Shown here: positions 25,108 to 25,375 of the stretch, piece by piece
Layout of the letters: the number at the start of each line of letters is the position of its first letter
Numbering within the stretch: the first letter of the stretch is position 1
Assembly: GCF_000372725.1 (NCBI RefSeq)
Contig: NW_005200722.1
Span: 1 to 25,375, forward strand
Origin: Emiliania huxleyi CCMP1516
Lineage: Eukaryota; Haptophyta; Isochrysidales; Noelaerhabdaceae
Length of the DNA: 25,375 bases
Direction of reading: 5' to 3'
The notes under the pieces: model-generated
Told to the model about the DNA's origin: nothing
The model's database searches: none
The model's input: only the letters and a program-made list of their open reading frames with translations
Position numbers and translations under genes: made by a program

Positions 25108-25375
25108 TCAGCCCCCCGACCACCGCGCGAGAAATGGCTGGCCGAGGCAAGCCTCTGCCGATGGTCGCAACCCCGGCCGGTACACAAAGATGCGCTGCAG
25201 AAACCGCTTGGCAGCGTTCAGTGGCGCCTCGACCGCCTTCTCGTCGGCCCACTGCATCCGCGCGCGGCCGCCCGGGTGGTTGGCCTTGACGCCATCGGTG
25301 AGCCGTCGCTGCCAGCCACCGTCCTCGTGTGGCCGCGGAGGCAGCTGTAGCAGCCGATACAGGTACGGGCCGCGC
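25108..25375 (-). CDS. Protein kinase, C-terminal fragment (runs off the window)
   Basis: An open frame with no start inside the window enters from the right edge and ends at a TGA at 25108-25110, giving 88 residues. The end reads FLQRIFVYRPGLRPSAEACLGQPFLARW, which fits kinase subdomain XI (RPSAxxxLxxPFL). Upstream it reads RGPYLYRLLQLPP and KANHPGGRARMQWADEKAVEAPLNAAKRFLQ, probably a C-lobe insert and the helices before it. The catalytic loop and N-lobe would lie beyond the right edge. The group cannot be told; CMGC- or CAMK-like kinases have this tail. Confidence 0.65.
   Translation of the reverse strand, partial: RGPYLYRLLQLPPRPHEDGGWQRRLTDGVKANHPGGRARMQWADEKAVEAPLNAAKRFLQRIFVYRPGLRPSAEACLGQPFLARWSGG

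Overview
This is nuclear DNA of a eukaryote. Genes are spread out on both strands, several are split by short GT-AG introns, and much of the rest is simple repeats and dispersed or tandem repeats. The visible GC bias, the Ala/Gly/Pro/Arg-rich proteins and the 60-230 nt introns suit a unicellular alga, most likely a haptophyte or similar high-GC protist. That assignment is inference from style; no marker gene here proves it.

Layout. 1-7142 is repeat-rich and looks mobile-element-influenced. It holds an ORF without an ATG (1053-2207, -), two 262-bp repeat copies that differ at one base, a 55-bp direct repeat, four copies of a ~30-bp repeat, an uncharacterised two-exon gene (3026-4790, -) and a 359-bp tandem array (5671-7142, 4.1 copies) that carries a conserved hairpin. 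7860-17184 is gene-rich: a C2H2 zinc-finger protein split by a huge poly-G/C tract, an ankyrin-U-box E3 ligase candidate, a four-TM protein with a C-terminal IQ motif, a BTB/POZ protein and a Ser/Thr kinase. 17977-20132 is a PRPP-synthetase-like gene. 20133-25375 holds an acidic/basic nuclear-type protein, a coiled-coil protein, a secreted protein, a small unknown ORF and, at the right edge, the C-terminal end of a second protein kinase that runs off the window.

How the genes relate. There is no operon logic; each gene stands alone. Ankyrin-U-box/four-TM and kinase/PRPP synthetase are divergent pairs with intergenic gaps of about 0.3-0.8 kb. Two genes have ubiquitin-ligase associations (U-box E3; BTB, a common Cullin-3 adaptor fold), but nothing shows that they cooperate.

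The most interesting signal is in the PRPP-synthetase-like gene. Three successive introns, placed from the protein homology, each have a direct repeat spanning their two splice junctions, one of them a perfect 26-nt copy. This is the footprint expected if introns arise by tandem duplication of exon sequence. A similar arrangement may exist in the coiled-coil gene at 21982-22788.
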